Part shown: in pieces, positions 26,775 through 34,399 of the stretch
Layout: each line of letters opens with the position of its first letter
Position numbering within the stretch: position 1 is the stretch's first letter
Assembly (NCBI GenBank): GCA_024643655.1
Contig: JAHEMM010000010.1
Location: forward strand, 1-36,756
Origin: Chitinophagaceae bacterium
GTDB lineage: Bacteria; Bacteroidota; Bacteroidia; Chitinophagales; Chitinophagaceae
Direction: 5' to 3'
Length of the DNA: 36,756 nucleotides
The notes under the pieces: generated by a model
The model's input: only the letters and a program-made list of their open reading frames with translations
Database searches by the model: none
What the model was told of the DNA's origin: nothing
Translations under genes and position numbers: made by a program

Positions 26775-27377
26775 TTAGGAAACATCTTTCTGGTGGTCGA
26801 TAATAAATTGAATCAGCTCTTCCAGTGTTATATCAATCCTTGTTAAAGCATCAGCAATATCCTCCCGGCTTACTTGTGCAGCGAATGCTTTTTCTTTTAA
26901 TCGTTTTTTTACTCCTCTTACTTCCATGCCTTCATATTTTTCAGGCCGAAGTAAACTGTAAGCATGTACCAGACCGCTTAGCTCATCAATGGCATAGATC
27001 ATTTTATCCATCTTACTTTCTGGCTCCACACCAAATACTTTGGGTCCATGCGAGGCAATACAACGGATTACTTCCGGATCCATATTTCTTTTTTCCAATT
27101 CCTCTACGATTATTCTGCAATGGCCCTCAGGATATTTTTCCCAATCAGCATCATGTAATAAGCCTGCAAGTTCCCATTTCAATGCTATTTGTTCATCAGC
27201 GTTTTCTTTTTTAATGGCCCATGCTTTCATATTCGCCGCCACTTGTTTCATATGCAGGCGAAGTTTTTCATTCGGTACCCATTCATTTAATAAAGCATGT
27301 GCTTCATCTAAAGTCATCAGGTTGCCTGCATTTTTTGGATCACCAAACGTAGTTCGATTTAGAAAACGATTCGACAT
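26775..27377 (-). CDS. HD-domain phosphohydrolase-like protein
   Basis: This 200-aa cytosolic protein has an HD-superfamily core: H42 in LRLHMKQVA, H75/D76 in AGLLHDADWE, a downstream His in CIASHGP and Asp in YAIDELSGLV. These are the usual metal ligands of the fold, so phosphohydrolase activity on a nucleotide or other phosphate ester is plausible. The substrate cannot be inferred, and no partner domain such as RelA or cyclic-di-GMP binding is present. It is divergent from the S1-domain gene, with 108 nt between starts. Confidence 0.87.
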   Translation of the reverse strand: MSNRFLNRTTFGDPKNAGNLMTLDEAHALLNEWVPNEKLRLHMKQVAANMKAWAIKKENADEQIALKWELAGLLHDADWEKYPEGHCRIIVEELEKRNMDPEVIRCIASHGPKVFGVEPESKMDKMIYAIDELSGLVHAYSLLRPEKYEGMEVRGVKKRLKEKAFAAQVSREDIADALTRIDITLEELIQFIIDHQKDVS

Positions 27378-27462
27378 GTTTTTATTTTATGGGATAAAAG
27401 TAAGATGGAATATCTATAATCAGGTATTTCGCAATTAAATCGATGCTTCGGTTTCTTCATTG

Positions 27463-27470
27463 TAAATTTG
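27463..27470 (+). promoter_or_regulatory. -7 promoter element of the S1-domain gene
   Basis: TAAATTTG is an exact -7 match. It places the transcription start near 27477 and rules out the TTG at 27468-27470, which is part of the element, as a start codon. No clear -33 TTTG is seen. Confidence 0.5.
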
Positions 27471-27485
27471 CAGCAATATAAAAGG

Positions 27486-28193
27486 ATGGACGAACAAATA
27501 ATTCATAAAGGGAAAATTTCATACGTTAATTACGAAAAGCATTTTGCTACCATTGATTATTCCTATAACAATAAGCACAAGTCTGTTAATTGCAAAACAG
27601 ATGCACCGGATAGTGGTAAAAAACCACAGCATTACCGTTTAGGTGATGAAGTAAGTTTTCAAATGAAGTTATCTGATAGGGGAGATAAAATGACGGCCTA
27701 CAATGTAAAATACCGTCACAATGAAGCGATAAACTTATTGATACAACGAGCAGCGATTGAGAACCGTTTTTCAGGGTACCTCAAAAAAATCGACGACGAG
27801 TATTTTATAAAAGAATGGGAGAGTTATATTTTATTTCCACTGCAACTATCTCCATGGGAAGTACCACCAGCATCCACTGCAGAAAATGTAGCCATTAGTT
27901 TTAGCCTTGTTAATCTGGATAAACCCAACGCCATCAAGGCAGAGTTATTTTCACATTTTTATATTCCTGAATACAAAAAAGCAGAACTGCATTTTGAAAA
28001 ACAGTTTGATATTAATGCTGTGGTGTCAAAAATAACACCGTATGGAGTTTATCTGGACCTGTTTGGTGATAAAGTACAAGCAAAGCTCAACCTTTCTCAC
28101 GAAGAAAAGGAAACAATAAAAGAAGGCGACATCTTAAAAGTACAGATTACCTTTCTCACTCCTAACAAGCTAGTTGTAAAAAAAATCTCCTGA
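27486..28193 (+). CDS. S1-domain RNA-binding protein with cold-shock-like N-terminus
   Basis: This 235-aa protein starts at the ATG at 27486, just after an AAAAGG sequence. The N-terminus (about 5-70) has a strand pattern typical of a cold-shock-like OB fold (GKISYVNYEKHFATIDYSYN, LGDEVSFQM). The C-terminal 60 residues are an S1-like OB domain (VSKITPYGVYLDLFGDKVQA, GDILKVQITFL). The middle part is unassigned. Two OB folds imply single-stranded RNA or DNA binding, for example in translation or RNA turnover, but no specific homologue is recognised. It is a single gene. Confidence 0.72.
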   Translation: MDEQIIHKGKISYVNYEKHFATIDYSYNNKHKSVNCKTDAPDSGKKPQHYRLGDEVSFQMKLSDRGDKMTAYNVKYRHNEAINLLIQRAAIENRFSGYLKKIDDEYFIKEWESYILFPLQLSPWEVPPASTAENVAISFSLVNLDKPNAIKAELFSHFYIPEYKKAELHFEKQFDINAVVSKITPYGVYLDLFGDKVQAKLNLSHEEKETIKEGDILKVQITFLTPNKLVVKKIS

Positions 28194-28357
28194 TCAACCA
28201 CCTCAAAACTTTTCTCAGTGGACCTTCGTGTTTGAGTAGATATCCGTCGCAGACCATCACTGATTGAAACTGCAACTGACCTGTAAATTCAGTTCATTAA
28301 CCGAAATGAATCAGGTAAAAACAATGCATTTTATAATTTGCATACAAAAGCGATAAC

Positions 28358-29389
28358 ATGTCTTTAAAAATTACGGGCAAACTCCCGTCGGGTAAGCATT
28401 TAGAAAAACTAAAACAATCTCCTAATTATAAGGATGGTGCCTTTCAGAATTTATCATACACACCCACAAAGCCGGAAGATATTTCCTATTTTAAAATGAC
28501 GAAGGAGTTTTTCAAAAAACATCCTGAAGTAAAACCCCCAACTAAACTACCTTTTGTAAAAACTGATCTCAATAGTATAACGGACTATGAACCGGTACTC
28601 ATTTGGTTTGGTCATTCCTCTTATTTGATTCGGATTGAGAAGAAGAATATTTTAGTAGATCCTGTTTTCAGTGGCAATGCTGCTCCCTTGTCGTTTATGA
28701 TAAAAGCATTTCCCGGAGCAGATGAATACAAAGCAGAAGATATACCTCCTATTGACTATCTTATTCTTACACATGATCATTACGATCATCTTGACTATAA
28801 AACCATAAGAAAGTTACACCACAAAGTTGGCCATATCTATTGTTCACTCGGCATCAGTTCACATCTTATTTACTGGGGAGTTGATGAACAAAAGATCACT
28901 GAAATGGATTGGTGGCAGGCAGAACAATTGAATGATGATATGTTATTGACTGCTGCACCGGCCCGGCATTTTTCTGGCCGTGGTGTAAAAAGAGCTCAAA
29001 CATTATGGTCTTCCTTTATATTAAAAACGAATAAGCATAACTTATATATTGGTGGGGATTCTGGTTACGATACACATTTTAAAATGATCGGAGAAAAATA
29101 CGGCCCATTTGATCTTGCTATTCTCGAAGCAGGACAGTTCAACACTATGTGGCCGCTTATACATATGATGCCGGAAGAAACTGTGCAAGCTGCTGTTGAT
29201 TTAAAAGCAAAAGCATTATTTGCAGTTCATTGGGGCAAGTTTGCATTGGCCATGCATCCCTGGAGCGAACCTATCAACCGTGTGGTGGCAGCAGCTGAAA
29301 CCCTTAATATGAAATTATATACGCCGTTATTAGGCGAACCATTGTTGATTGATGATCCAGTTAGGCCCAAAAAATGGTGGTTAATATGA
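28358..29389 (+). CDS. MBL-fold metallohydrolase, NAPE-PLD/UlaG-like
   Basis: This 343-aa metallo-beta-lactamase-fold hydrolase has the dinuclear metal motif HxHxDH in LTHDHYDHLDY (H139, H141, D143, H144), with further ligands in APARHFSGRG, GGDSGYD and the HWGKF near the C-terminus. The motif WFGHSSYLIRIEKKNILVDP precedes it. The overall pattern is that of NAPE-PLD and UlaG-like proteins, which act on phosphodiesters or lactones; specificity is uncertain. No signal peptide is present. The 168 nt upstream (28194-28357) show no clear promoter or RNA. The gene ends 171 nt before rplM. Confidence 0.87.
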   Translation: MSLKITGKLPSGKHLEKLKQSPNYKDGAFQNLSYTPTKPEDISYFKMTKEFFKKHPEVKPPTKLPFVKTDLNSITDYEPVLIWFGHSSYLIRIEKKNILVDPVFSGNAAPLSFMIKAFPGADEYKAEDIPPIDYLILTHDHYDHLDYKTIRKLHHKVGHIYCSLGISSHLIYWGVDEQKITEMDWWQAEQLNDDMLLTAAPARHFSGRGVKRAQTLWSSFILKTNKHNLYIGGDSGYDTHFKMIGEKYGPFDLAILEAGQFNTMWPLIHMMPEETVQAAVDLKAKALFAVHWGKFALAMHPWSEPINRVVAAAETLNMKLYTPLLGEPLLIDDPVRPKKWWLI

Positions 29390-29470
29390 CCTATGATTTT
29401 TTTACGTCAAAAATATTATTGATTATCAACTAATTACAAAGGTGCTATAAAAAAATAGCTTCTTTAATAT

Positions 29471-29501
29471 TAGGTTTGAATTTGCCCCACACTTACCTTT
29501 G
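29471..29501 (+). promoter_or_regulatory. Promoter region of the rplM-rpsI-rpsB-tsf cluster
   Basis: Two exact -7 elements occur, TAGGTTTG (29471-29478) and TACCTTTG (29494-29501). The second is nearer the gene and would give a leader of about 55 nt. Neither has a clean -33 TTTG at 19-21 nt. Confidence 0.45.
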
Positions 29502-29519
29502 CACTCCAAATTTAAAAAC

Positions 29520-29542
29520 GACCTGCCGGGATAGCGGAGGTC
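29520..29542 (+). promoter_or_regulatory. Leader hairpin upstream of rplM
   Basis: GACCT (29520-29524) pairs with AGGTC (29538-29542). A one-base bulge precedes a CCG/CGG inner stem with a 6-nt GGATAG loop. The structure ends 18 nt before the rplM ATG. The size and place suit an autoregulatory ribosomal-protein leader, but only the hairpin is seen. Confidence 0.45.
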
Positions 29543-29560
29543 ACTAAAACAAAAGACAAA

Positions 29561-30031
29561 ATGAGCAAATTACATTTCACAACCAAACATGCGAACGAGG
29601 CTACCGTTCAACGCAACTGGTATGTTGTAGACGGTACTAATCAAACCGTAGGCCGTATGTGTGCTAAAATTGCTGCGATACTTCGTGGTAAGAACAAAGC
29701 ATACTATACGCCACACGTTGACACAGGAGATTATATCATTGTGATCAACTGCGAAAAAGTAGTTTTAACAGGTGACAAATTAGACCAAAAAATTTATGAC
29801 CACTTTACAGGATATCCTGGTGGACGTAAAGAAGAAGTTGCCAGAAACCTAATCAAGCGCAGACCAGAAGTAGTTATTGAAAGAGCCGTAAAAGGAATGT
29901 TGCCTAAGAATCGTTTAGGACGCAAAATGTACAAGAAATTATTTGTGTACGTTGGTGATAAACATCCTCATACAGCACAATCTCCAAAGGAATTAAATTT
30001 TAATTTAAAAAACGCCCAAACTAGTAAATAA
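29561..30031 (+). CDS. rplM: 50S ribosomal protein L13 (uL13)
   Basis: This 156-aa protein carries the L13 core: [61 protein letters not shown] and [18 protein letters not shown]13 is an early 50S assembly protein that binds 23S rRNA. It is first in the cluster rplM-rpsI-rpsB-tsf. Its stop and the rpsI start share one base (TAATG), so translation is coupled. Confidence 0.98.
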   Translation: MSKLHFTTKHANEATVQRNWYVVDGTNQTVGRMCAKIAAILRGKNKAYYTPHVDTGDYIIVINCEKVVLTGDKLDQKIYDHFTGYPGGRKEEVARNLIKRRPEVVIERAVKGMLPKNRLGRKMYKKLFVYVGDKHPHTAQSPKELNFNLKNAQTSK

Positions 30032-30420
30032 TGGAAAAACAAATAAACGGAATTGGTCGTCGTAAAGCTGCTGTAACCAGAGTATTCGTTACAAAAGGTA
30101 CGGGTAACATTACCATAAACGACAAAGATTATAAAACTTATTTCCCATTGGTTTATTTACAAAACCAGGTAGAACGTCCGCTTAAAACAGTTGATGTTGC
30201 TGATAAGTTTGATGTAAAAATTAATGCAACCGGTGGTGGCGTTAAAGGACAGGCTGAAGCAGCTATGTTGGGTATCTCCAGAGTATTGTTAGAGATCAAC
30301 CCTGAGTTTCGTCCGGCATTAAAAGCAGCAGGTCTGTTGAAAAGAGATCCAAGATCTGTTGAACGTAAGAAATTCGGTCATAAGAAAGCAAGAAAAAGCT
30401 TCCAGTTCTCTAAACGTTAA
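30031..30420 (+). CDS. rpsI: 30S ribosomal protein S9 (uS9)
   Basis: This 129-aa protein has the N-terminal GIGRRKAAVTRVFV, GGGVKGQAEAAMLGISRVLL and a basic C-terminal tail ending FQFSKR. The tail of S9 reaches the P-site tRNA; most S9 proteins end in KR, as here. It overlaps the rplM stop by one base. rpsB follows after 39 nt. Confidence 0.98.
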   Translation: MEKQINGIGRRKAAVTRVFVTKGTGNITINDKDYKTYFPLVYLQNQVERPLKTVDVADKFDVKINATGGGVKGQAEAAMLGISRVLLEINPEFRPALKAAGLLKRDPRSVERKKFGHKKARKSFQFSKR

Positions 30421-30459
30421 TCGCAGCAAACAATTTTTAAAAACGATCATTTATATACA

Positions 30460-31353
30460 ATGGAAAATAATACATCCTTACAACAGCAACTTCTTGAAGC
30501 AGGTGTTCATTTCGGTCACCTGAAGAAGAAGTGGAATCCCAAGATGTTACCTTACATCTTTGCTGAAAAGAAAGGTATACACATCATTGACCTTAACAAA
30601 ACTGTTGAGTGCCTGCAGGAAACTGCTGCTGCATTAAAGCAAATTGCCCGCAGTGGTAAGAAGATCTTGTTTGTGGGTACAAAAAAGCAGGCGAAGGACA
30701 TCGTTATGGAGTCTGCAAAAAAAGTAAACATGCCTTTCGTAACTGAGCGTTGGTTAGGTGGTATGTTAACCAACTTCAACACGGTTCGTAAAAGTGTAAA
30801 GAAAATGCAGAGCATTGAAAAAATGCTTGGCGACGGTTCATTTGATAGCGTAACTAAAAAGGAGCGTTTAACATTGAGTCGTGATAGAGAAAAAATGGAA
30901 AAAGTATTAGGTGGTATTGCTCAGTTGGGCCGTGTACCTGCTGCTTTGTTCATCATCGATATTGGTCATGAGCATATTGCATTGGCAGAATCAAAGCGTT
31001 TAGGCGTTCAAACTTTTGGCGTGGTTGATACAAACTGCGATCCTAATAAAGTTGACTTCGCTATTCCTGCAAACGATGATGCTACCAAATCAATTGCAAT
31101 CATCGTTAACTATATCACAGCTGCTATTGCAGAAGGTCTTGCAGAAAGACAAGCTGCAAAAGATGATGATGTGGAAGAAGTAGGAGATGATGAAAAAGAA
31201 AAAAGAGCAGCAAGGCTTGAGGCTGAAGCACAAGCTGAAGGTGGACGTACAGGTGGACGTAGCCGTGGTGCTGGTGGTGCAGGCGGTGGACAAAGACGTC
31301 GTTCTACCGGAGCAGCTGGCGGAAGCAGAGGCCCGGGTGGTGGAAGAAGATAA
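30460..31353 (+). CDS. rpsB: 30S ribosomal protein S2 (uS2) with Gly/Arg-rich C-terminal extension
   Basis: The S2 core covers about residues 1-231: LLEAGVHFGHLKKKWNPKM, GKKILFVGTKKQAKDIV, ERWLGGMLTNFNTVRKS, PAALFIIDIGHEHIALAESK and GVVDTNCDPNKVDFAIPAND. S2 is needed for late 30S assembly and mRNA/S1 docking. A 66-residue tail follows: an acidic/charged linker (DDDVEEVGDDEKEKRAARLE) and a Gly/Arg/Ser-rich end (about 261-297) with RGG-like repeats. Total length is 297 aa against 241 in E. coli. It is followed by tsf after 57 nt, with a small ACAGTT/AACTGT hairpin (31357-31373) in the gap. Confidence 0.97.
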   Translation: MENNTSLQQQLLEAGVHFGHLKKKWNPKMLPYIFAEKKGIHIIDLNKTVECLQETAAALKQIARSGKKILFVGTKKQAKDIVMESAKKVNMPFVTERWLGGMLTNFNTVRKSVKKMQSIEKMLGDGSFDSVTKKERLTLSRDREKMEKVLGGIAQLGRVPAALFIIDIGHEHIALAESKRLGVQTFGVVDTNCDPNKVDFAIPANDDATKSIAIIVNYITAAIAEGLAERQAAKDDDVEEVGDDEKEKRAARLEAEAQAEGGRTGGRSRGAGGAGGGQRRRSTGAAGGSRGPGGGRR

Positions 31354-31410
31354 TATACAGTTTACAGAACTGTGTTATTATTAATTTTTAATTCTTAATT
31401 ATTAATTACA

Positions 31411-32247
31411 ATGAGTACAGCAACTATAAGTGCACAAGACATAAACAAACTTCGCCAGGCAACTGGTGCAGGTATGATGGACTGCCGTAAGGCGTTAACG
31501 GAAACAAATGGTGATTTTGAAGCGGCCATTGATTGGTTACGTAAGCAAGGTCAGAAAGTAGCAGCAAAAAGAAGTGACCGTGAAGCAAAAGAAGGTGTGG
31601 TTATAGCACAAACAACAGCCGATAACAAAACAGGTATCGTTGTATGTGTAAGCTGCGAAACAGATTTCGTTTCTAAAAATGCTGATTTCGTTGCCTTTGG
31701 TCAGACTATTGCTGATGCAGCTATTGCCAACAATGTAAAAACATTGGAAGAATTAATGAATACCAAAGCTGGCGATACTACTGTTGCAGAATTGGTAAAT
31801 GATAAATTGGCAACAATTGGTGAAAAAATCGGAGTTACTAAATTTGAAAGAATTGATGCTTCATTTGTAGCATCATATATTCATGGTGCCTACCGTATTG
31901 GTGTTTTGGTAGGAATGGATAAAGAAGCAGCTGATGCTGGTAAAGATGTTGCCATGCAGATTGCAGCGTTGAACCCGGTAGCGGTAGATGCAGCTTCTGT
32001 TTCTGCCGAAGTAATTGCCCGTGAGAAAGATATCATTCTTGAATTGATGAAGCAGGATCCTAAGATGGCTGGTAAGCCAGACGAAATGCTTGCTAAAATT
32101 GTAGAAGGCAAAATGGGGGCTTTCTTTAAAGAGCAGACATTAACAGCTCAGTCTTTTGTAAAAGATGGCAGCAAAACAGTTGCTGATTTTCTAAAAGAAA
32201 GTGGCGATGTGAAAGTGACTGAGTTTAAGCGAGTGGCATTAGGATAA
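31411..32247 (+). CDS. tsf: Elongation factor Ts
   Basis: EF-Ts recharges EF-Tu by releasing GDP. The 278-aa protein has the N-terminal UBA-like domain (INKLRQATGAGMMDCRKAL, ETNGDFEAAIDWLRKQG), the conserved VVCVSCETDFVSKNADFVAF that contacts EF-Tu, and the C-terminal dimerisation-type region (SFVKDGSKTVADFLKES). It is last in the rplM cluster and is followed by a strong terminator. Confidence 0.98.
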   Translation: MSTATISAQDINKLRQATGAGMMDCRKALTETNGDFEAAIDWLRKQGQKVAAKRSDREAKEGVVIAQTTADNKTGIVVCVSCETDFVSKNADFVAFGQTIADAAIANNVKTLEELMNTKAGDTTVAELVNDKLATIGEKIGVTKFERIDASFVASYIHGAYRIGVLVGMDKEAADAGKDVAMQIAALNPVAVDAASVSAEVIAREKDIILELMKQDPKMAGKPDEMLAKIVEGKMGAFFKEQTLTAQSFVKDGSKTVADFLKESGDVKVTEFKRVALG

Positions 32248-32268
32248 TAATGAAATCAATTATAATTT

Positions 32269-32299
32269 AAAAACTGGTCAACAAATGACCAGTTTTTTT
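32269..32299 (+). terminator. Rho-independent terminator after tsf
   Basis: A perfect 12-bp stem (AAAAACTGGTCA at 32269-32280, TGACCAGTTTTT at 32286-32297) has a 5-nt loop and seven T in all at the 3' side. It is 21 nt after the tsf stop and closes the ribosomal-protein cluster. Confidence 0.92.
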
Positions 32300-32391
32300 A
32301 TAAACTTTTTTTACATTTATTATTATAATGGAGAATTGCATTAGGTATATATGCAATTGTTTTTTTAGCTTACAAAAAGTAAAAAGTTGAG

Positions 32392-32430
32392 TTAAAGTAA
32401 AAAGAGCACAAAGTGCTCTTTTTACTTTAA
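32392..32430. terminator. 18-bp hairpin, terminator for the bTHX transcript
   Basis: A perfect 18-bp inverted repeat (TTAAAGTAAAAAGAGCAC at 32392-32409, GTGCTCTTTTTACTTTAA at 32413-32430) has a 3-nt AAA loop. It lies 72 nt beyond the bTHX stop on the minus strand and also faces plus-strand read-through from tsf. Its A/T outer arms allow termination in either direction. Confidence 0.8.
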
Positions 32431-32502
32431 TAATTACATTAAATATGAAATTGAATAGTCCTCTTTTTAGAAGCTATACAACTTGTATATTCAGCTTTAT
32501 AA

Positions 32503-32628
32503 TTAATTTTTCTTTTCTACTTTCTTTTCAGCTTCTTTCTTAGCAGCACTTTTAGTAACTGGTCTGCTTTTACCAAAAGAACCTTTGAAACGTTTGCCTT
32601 TGGCAGTTTTTTTATCACCTCTTCCCAT
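32503..32628 (-). CDS. 30S ribosomal protein bTHX
   Basis: This is a 41-codon gene that automatic callers can easily miss. The protein begins MGRGDKKTAKGKRFKGSFGK, closely matching the bTHX pattern (MGKGDxxTxxGKxxxGxYGxxRP), and continues RPVT with a Lys/Glu/Ala-rich tail. In Thermus, bTHX sits in a 16S rRNA pocket in the 30S head, and Bacteroidota encode it widely. The family pattern covers the first 24 residues; the tail (AAKKEAEKKVEKKN) is an extension. It lies 91 nt downstream of the HU gene on the same strand, close to the ribosomal-protein cluster. Confidence 0.9.
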   Translation of the reverse strand: MGRGDKKTAKGKRFKGSFGKSRPVTKSAAKKEAEKKVEKKN

Positions 32629-32667
32629 AATTATTAATTTTTATTTTTATAAATCTTTACTTTTAAG

Positions 32668-32700
32668 AAAACTTCTCCGCTTCAACTGGGAAGGAGTTTT
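32668..32700. terminator. Weak hairpin between HU and bTHX genes
   Basis: AAAACTTCT (32668-32676) pairs with AGGAGTTTT (32692-32700), with one G.U pair on the plus strand and a C/A mismatch on the minus strand. It is 20 nt downstream of the HU stop, so it might end or attenuate that transcript. Confidence 0.3.
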
Positions 32701-32719
32701 AATAAGTTATTGTACGCTT

Positions 32720-32989
32720 TTAAAGTTTTCCGGCAAGTTCTTTGCCTGCTTTAAATTTTGCAACTTTTCTGGCTTTAATTTTTATTACTTCACCAGTTTG
32801 TGGATTACGACCGTTACGAGCAACTCTTTTTGATACTGAAAAAGTACCGAAGCCTACAAGTGTTACCTTGCCGCCACCTTTTAATGTTTTAGTAACTGCT
32901 TCTATAAAAGAATCTAATGTAGCATTAGCTTGTGTTTTAGTAATACCTGCATCTTCGGCAAGCTTAACGATTAATTCTCCTTTGTTCAT
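32720..32989 (-). CDS. HU family nucleoid DNA-binding protein
   Basis: This 89-aa protein has the HU/IHF fold: NKGELIVKLAEDAGITKTQANATLDSF helices followed by the beta arm GFGTFSVSKRVARNGRNPQTGE with the intercalating-type Pro in NPQTG, then VIKIKARKVAKFKAGKEL. It bends and compacts DNA and probably acts as a homodimer. The ATG at 32989 follows an exact -7 element at 33025-33032. The identity is certain; no symbol is given because bacteria of this group encode several HU paralogues. Confidence 0.96.
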   Translation of the reverse strand: MNKGELIVKLAEDAGITKTQANATLDSFIEAVTKTLKGGGKVTLVGFGTFSVSKRVARNGRNPQTGEVIKIKARKVAKFKAGKELAGKL

Positions 32990-33024
32990 GTGTTATTAAT
33001 TTTTTATTGTTTTGTAACAGGCGA

Positions 33025-33032
33025 CAAATTTA
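33025..33032 (-). promoter_or_regulatory. -7 promoter element of the HU gene
   Basis: On the minus strand this reads TAAATTTG, an exact -7 match, giving a leader of about 28 nt. The rest of the 293-nt gap (32990-33282) shows no gene, RNA or strong hairpin that I can support. Confidence 0.5.
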
Positions 33033-33282
33033 GAAGGTTTTTCATTGCCATAAAATATTATTATTAAAAAATGAGAAAATAATATTCTCTCGAAGCCGCA
33101 CCGGACAAGGTTTTTGGATGAAAGCACACGATTATTCATTGATAAAATTTCAATTGAATTGCTTAAAAGCCTGTTTATAAAGGGGTTTGGCCCAGGCATT
33201 TGAAAGACGTAGATAATTGTATTATTAAAATAGAGCTCAGTTATTTTGCAATAAGAAAATAAAATTATTTTTTTTGAGCAGT

Positions 33283-33588
33283 TCAATCTACAATTTCCAT
33301 AATTGAGCGGAATGCAATAAACTTATTTCCCCACTTATCAAGGCCTTTTTGTCTAAGATTATCTGAAAATTTAGCAATATATCGATTGTAGAAAGACTTA
33401 CTTTCTGCATGATACTGTACCGCAAAAGTTGGCCCTTCGGTATCATCAATTTCGAGCAATCGAAGCACAGTAGCATGTGTAAAACAGCCGGTAGCAATTA
33501 CTTCAGGAATATGTTCATTTTTTAGCCAATCTATCCATTTTTTTGCAATGGAATGATCAACTTTTATGGTTACGTTGTAAATCATCAT
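33283..33588 (-). CDS. DUF4286 family protein
   Basis: This 101-aa protein matches the DUF4286 pattern common in Bacteroidota: MIYNVTIKVDHSIAKKWIDW, HIPEVIATGCFTHATVLRLL, FAVQYHAESKSFYNRYI and a C-terminal KFIAFRSIMEIV. It has a ferredoxin-like strand/helix alternation, similar to small monooxygenase-like or stress-related folds, but has no known function. It ends up 4 nt downstream of the xth stop, on the same strand, so the two are co-transcribed. Confidence 0.85.
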   Translation of the reverse strand: MMIYNVTIKVDHSIAKKWIDWLKNEHIPEVIATGCFTHATVLRLLEIDDTEGPTFAVQYHAESKSFYNRYIAKFSDNLRQKGLDKWGNKFIAFRSIMEIVD

Positions 33589-33592
33589 ACGT

Positions 33593-34360
33593 TTAAATTT
33601 TTATATCAACATATACAGGACAGTGATCACTATGTTTAATATCTGGAAAAATTTCAGCATCTTTTAAACTTTTTTTCATTGCTTCGGTAGTGCATATATA
33701 ATCTATTCTCCAACCTTTGTTATTCAATCGAACAGTTGGGAATCGCTGACTCCACCAGCTATAACGATGTGGTTCCGGGTGAAAATGGCGAAAAGTATCT
33801 ATCCACTCATTCCCTAGAAATTTGGTCATCCATTCTCTTTCTTCAGGCAGAAAACCAGATGATTTTTTATTTCCTTTCGGATCATGAATATCAATTTCCT
33901 GATGTGCAATATTGTAATCACCACAGAGTATAAGCTTTGGCGTTTTTTTTCTTAGTTTATTTAGGTACTTATTCATCTCATTCAACCATTCATATTTAAA
34001 TGTTTGCCTTAAATCTCCACTGGTTCCCGATGGGAAATAAGCATTGATTAATCTTACATCTTTAAAATCTAATTGAATGACTCTTCCTTCGTCATCACTT
34101 TCTTTATGCCCTGTTCCATAATGTACATTGTCGGGCTTTATTTTTGTAAATACAGCCACACCGCTATACCCTTTTTTTTGTGCACTGTACCAATAATGGT
34201 GATATCCTAATTCTTCAAGTTTTGCCACATCTACATCGCCTTGCGTTGCTTTTGTTTCTTGTAAACAAATCACATCTGCAGGATTTGTTTTAAGCCAATC
34301 AATAAATCCCTTTTTAATGGCTGCTCTGATTCCATTTACATTATAACTTATAATCCGCAT
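33593..34360 (-). CDS. xth: Exodeoxyribonuclease III (AP endonuclease)
   Basis: This 255-aa enzyme of the EEP/ExoIII family works in base-excision repair: it cuts at abasic sites and trims 3' blocks. Motifs seen are ISYNVNGIRAAIKKG, the catalytic Glu E35 in ICLQETKA, GYSGVAVF, INAYFPSG, the GDYN metal-binding pair, RIDYIC and the catalytic His in SDHCPV. It is divergent from the LOG-family gene (39 nt between starts) and is followed 4 nt later by DUF4286. Confidence 0.95.
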   Translation of the reverse strand: MRIISYNVNGIRAAIKKGFIDWLKTNPADVICLQETKATQGDVDVAKLEELGYHHYWYSAQKKGYSGVAVFTKIKPDNVHYGTGHKESDDEGRVIQLDFKDVRLINAYFPSGTSGDLRQTFKYEWLNEMNKYLNKLRKKTPKLILCGDYNIAHQEIDIHDPKGNKKSSGFLPEEREWMTKFLGNEWIDTFRHFHPEPHRYSWWSQRFPTVRLNNKGWRIDYICTTEAMKKSLKDAEIFPDIKHSDHCPVYVDIKI

Positions 34361-34399
34361 GATATAATTGTTTAAATTGGCAGCAATTTACATTATAGT

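Noticed and set aside
31090-31384. Frames of about 65 aa on both strands over the rpsB tail
   Set aside because: They are shadows of the repetitive Gly/Arg-rich codons and have no independent evidence.
32996-33286. 96-aa open frame between HU and DUF4286
   Set aside because: The composition is random-looking, there is no family motif, and it covers the HU promoter.
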